Shown: piece by piece, positions 62,043 to 64,000 of the stretch
How the letters are laid out: every line of letters starts with the position of its first letter
How positions within the stretch are numbered: position 1 is the first letter of the stretch
NCBI GenBank assembly: GCA_020636275.1
Contig: JACJYD010000001.1
Location: 1-64,000, forward strand
DNA from: Lewinellaceae bacterium
GTDB lineage: Bacteria > Bacteroidota > Bacteroidia > Chitinophagales > Saprospiraceae
Direction of reading: 5' to 3'
DNA: 64,000 bases
Notes under the pieces: generated by a model
The model's input: the letters and a program-made list of their open reading frames with translations, nothing else
What the model was told of the DNA's origin: nothing
Database searches by the model: none
Program-made: the position numbers and the translations under genes

Positions 62043-62556
62043 ATTCTTGCTCTTTGATATCAGGCTCCAGATAGCCCAGCAACTCGCGATGTGATTTTAA
62101 GAGGGACCGGGTGGCTTCGTAGAGCTGATCAAACTGATGAGATATGGTTTTGACATCCTTATCCACATCGGCGATATTCTTCATTTTGTAGCAATGGCAG
62201 TGGAAGATCCCGTCGACCACTCGTTCCAATTCTTCGGTCTGGTCGACGTATTTCGACCATTTTTCCGGATCGATCCCGGAAATAGAAGCATGCCCGTTGC
62301 TCCCATTTTGGTGGGAAACCGATGCGCGCAGGTCCCGGCCCAACAAGTCGAGTATGGATACGTTAAACAAATGCGCGATTTTCAGCAAATTGCAGATCTT
62401 GGGCTCGGCAGTACCCTTCTCGTAAGAGGCGATATTTCCTCGATTCAAGCCCACCTGCTTTGCCAATTCCTCTTGGCTCCAATTCCTGTTCTTGCGCAAG
62501 TTGCGGATATTGTCCGCAAGGAAGGTGGGGTCAATATTGAAGTTGACGGGGCTCAT
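62041..62556 (-). CDS. XRE-family helix-turn-helix regulator
   Basis: The product is 171 residues. The HTH_3 domain at about 12-68 reads IRNLRKNRNWSQEELAKQVG, LNRGNIASYEKGTAEPKI. The C-terminal 100 residues are helical with a Cys/His segment (GIFHCHCYKMK) and no known domain. It is divergent from the sigma factor gene, and the 268-bp gap between them holds a palindrome that might be its operator (inference). Confidence 0.9.
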   Translation of the reverse strand: MSPVNFNIDPTFLADNIRNLRKNRNWSQEELAKQVGLNRGNIASYEKGTAEPKICNLLKIAHLFNVSILDLLGRDLRASVSHQNGSNGHASISGIDPEKWSKYVDQTEELERVVDGIFHCHCYKMKNIADVDKDVKTISHQFDQLYEATRSLLKSHRELLGYLEPDIKEQE

Positions 62557-62740
62557 CCAGTTTTATTTATTGGTCTTTATCTTTACAATTCGACGTAAAG
62601 GCAGTTTTTCTCGACAAAAATTTACCTGGGAATACCTTTTTTCCCTAGGTTACATCGTTTTGTTAACAACGTTTCCATTTTGAAAGTTGTTCGACAAGCC
62701 ATCTTGTTAAAGAATTATTAAAACTGTCAAAACTCAGTCT

Positions 62741-62758
62741 AAATAGTAAATACTATTT
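62741..62758. promoter_or_regulatory. Palindrome overlapping the -33 of the sigma factor promoter
   Basis: AAATAGTA (62741-62748) and TACTATTT (62751-62758) are exact inverted repeats with a 2-nt spacer, overlapping the TTG at 62757-62759. A regulator bound here would block RNA polymerase. The divergent XRE protein is a natural candidate. Confidence 0.5.
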
Positions 62759-62787
62759 GCAAAAAGTCTAAATAAGGCTTATTTTTG
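62757..62787 (+). promoter_or_regulatory. Bacteroidota promoter of the ECF sigma factor gene
   Basis: TTG at 62757-62759, 20 bp, then TATTTTTG at 62780-62787, an exact TAnnTTTG. The start codon is 37 nt downstream. Confidence 0.72.
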
Positions 62788-62824
62788 TAAAAAATAATTA
62801 CAATAAACATCACCCATTCTTATT

Positions 62825-63334
62825 ATGATAGCGATATATGAACAATTGGAAGGAATAAGCGATTCGCTGAGAGCCTTCGCCCTGAAACTGACGGGCAACG
62901 TAGCCGACGCCGACGATCTCTATCAAGATACAGCTCTTCGCATCATGTCGAACGCCGACAAATACCAGGAAGGAACCAACTTCAAAGCCTGGGCCGTAAC
63001 CATTATGCGGAATATTTTCATCAACAACTATCGGAAGAAAGTACGCCGCGGGACGATCCTCGATCAAACCCCGAACAATTACTATATTAACTCCGGAGAT
63101 GTTTCCGTGAGCAATGACGGGGAAACAAATGCAGCATATAAGGAGCTGTTGAAAATGGTGAGTTCGCTTCCCGATGAATTCAAGCGCCCCTTCTGGATGG
63201 CCTTCAAAGGATACAAATACGACGAAATTGCAGAGGAGCTGGATGCTCCTTTGGGAACGATAAAAAGCCGCATCTTTTTTGCCCGCAGAAAATTGCGCAA
63301 AATGTATGAAACGGCTAGTCAGGAAAGAGCATAG
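62825..63334 (+). CDS. ECF-type RNA polymerase sigma-70 family factor
   Basis: The product is 169 residues. Region 2 is at about 12-80 (LKLTGNVADADDLYQDTALRIM, FKAWAVTIMRNIFIN) and region 4 at about 110-160 (SLPDEFKRPFWMAFKGYKYD, EIAEELDAPLGTIKSRIFFA). No anti-sigma gene is next to it; downstream is a terminator and an unrelated gene. Stand-alone ECF factors of this size occur in Bacteroidota. The regulon is unknown. Upstream elements suggest control by the neighbouring XRE protein. Confidence 0.92.
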   Translation: MIAIYEQLEGISDSLRAFALKLTGNVADADDLYQDTALRIMSNADKYQEGTNFKAWAVTIMRNIFINNYRKKVRRGTILDQTPNNYYINSGDVSVSNDGETNAAYKELLKMVSSLPDEFKRPFWMAFKGYKYDEIAEELDAPLGTIKSRIFFARRKLRKMYETASQERA

Positions 63335-63358
63335 CAACCCCAATTACTTTTTGGAATG

Positions 63359-63396
63359 AAGGAAGGTCACTGCCCCCGCAGTGGCCTTCCTTTTTT
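63359..63396 (+). terminator. Terminator after the sigma factor gene
   Basis: The arms 63359-63373 and 63378-63392 pair with one U-G, loop CCCC, and six T follow (63391-63396). It lies 24 nt after the stop codon. Confidence 0.9.
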
Positions 63397-63466
63397 CATT
63401 TAGTCTGGTTTGTAAGAATTTCTTATCTTTCCTTTCCGATTTCACTCCCCAACAAACAAATGTAAC

Positions 63467-64000
63467 ATGGCAAAATTGACCATCAACTCCGGTAAAGGCA
63501 AACTGCGGCTCCGCAAAAGTACCAGCCTGGTTGGATTGAAAACCAAGAATCCCGAACAAGCAGAAGGGGCCGATCTCGTCACCGAAAAGGTGTATGAAAA
63601 TATGGGAGGATTTAAGATCGTTTCCCTCCAGAAAGATGACAAAGGAGTTGATGCGCAACTCGATGAGGTGCGTAAAAAAGATGAGGTTCTCGTTGGAACG
63701 CATGTATACTACGCCGAGGGAAGTAAAAACCCCATCATTCCCACCGGCGAGTTGCTGATCGATTTTCAGGAAGAAACAGATGAATCCGAACAACAGCTGG
63801 TGCTGGATGAGTTTTACCTGGAATTGGTAGAGCGCAGGTCGGACCATCTCATTATTGCCAAAGTGACCGATAAGTCGCCCAACCCTCTCAAGGTCGCCCA
63901 GTTCCTCCAGAAAATCTCCCTGGTTAAACACGTGGAGCCCGACCTGGATACTCCGCTCGATGAATATGACTTCCGCCCCCCCGGCGATACACTCCTTCCA
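63467..64000 (+). CDS. N-terminal part of a probable subtilase-like (S8) protein, cut by the window edge
   Basis: From the ATG at 63467 the frame is open to the edge, 178 codons. There is no signal peptide. The later part (IPTGELLIDFQEE, LIIAKVTDKSPNPLKVAQFL, KHVEPDLDTP, FRPPGDTLLP) resembles the propeptide and linker that precede the catalytic domain of some Bacteroidota subtilases, where QWHL follows. The catalytic triad lies beyond the window, so the call is tentative. Confidence 0.6.
   Translation, partial: MAKLTINSGKGKLRLRKSTSLVGLKTKNPEQAEGADLVTEKVYENMGGFKIVSLQKDDKGVDAQLDEVRKKDEVLVGTHVYYAEGSKNPIIPTGELLIDFQEETDESEQQLVLDEFYLELVERRSDHLIIAKVTDKSPNPLKVAQFLQKISLVKHVEPDLDTPLDEYDFRPPGDTLLP

Noticed and set aside
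62825..63334. Assignment of the ECF factor as the T9SS regulator SigP
   Set aside because: Sequence by eye and context are not enough to distinguish it from other stand-alone ECF factors; no porX/porY gene is near.

Overview
The window looks like chromosomal DNA of a gliding or surface-living Bacteroidota, most probably of the Saprospiria. The reasons are a gldA-gldF-gldG operon, at least six proteins with type IX secretion (T9SS) C-terminal sorting domains (five type A-like, one type B/CHU_C), many Bacteroidota-style lipoproteins, promoters of the TTG-N20-TAnnTTTG kind, and a DksA/TraR protein of the cysteine-poor Bacteroidota type. The genus is not determinable from the sequence alone. I saw no rRNA, tRNA, CRISPR array, prophage or insertion sequence.

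Layout. 1-7554 (minus): a giant secreted adhesin-like protein, open at the left edge, made of an N-terminal beta-strand-repeat region followed by at least 22 tandem 69-residue Ig/PKD-like repeats. 7916-12114 (minus): gldA-gldF-gldG plus a DUF4340 gene. 12268-24780: secreted or surface proteins, namely an ELWxxDGTxxGT repeat protein, a clan GH-A-like secreted protein, two tandem Kelch lipoproteins, the remnant of an alkaline phosphatase, an SMP-30/gluconolactonase lipoprotein, a caspase/EF-hand/TPR protein and a dockerin-like T9SS protein. 25029-29518: a conserved unknown protein, a PitA-type phosphate transporter with a Pho-box-like direct repeat, and an M23 lipoprotein. 29643-39106: a 1656-residue type B T9SS protein with fourteen 41-residue two-cysteine repeats, then a GH5 endoglucanase and a GH3 beta-glucosidase in one operon. 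39430-47427: mostly housekeeping genes (beta-lactamase-fold hydrolase, yqeY, rsmA/ksgA, pdxA, dksA-like, lspA, two ArsR-type regulators, tsaB, prfA). 47467-51330: a peptidoglycan hydrolase cluster (amidase, NlpC/P60, glucosaminidase) and an SH3 protein. 51439-64000: dprA, alkaline phosphatase, a GT39-like membrane glycosyltransferase, lipA, an outer-membrane protein, a polysaccharide deacetylase-like protein, upp, a sodium:solute symporter, a universal stress protein, an XRE regulator divergent from an ECF sigma factor, and the start of a subtilase-like gene.

How the genes fit together. The theme is the cell surface: motility-associated ABC genes, large repeat adhesins exported by T9SS, glycan breakdown (GH5 outside, GH3 as a lipoprotein), peptidoglycan hydrolysis and phosphate scavenging. 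No core T9SS gene (porV, sprA, gldK-N) is present here, so the cargo depends on loci elsewhere. Non-coding structure is unusual in several places: a perfect 41-bp-arm palindrome at 20616-20700, a 380-bp hairpin and direct-repeat array at 23285-23667, the Pho-box-like repeat at 28787-28814, and a palindrome on the -33 element of the sigma factor promoter.
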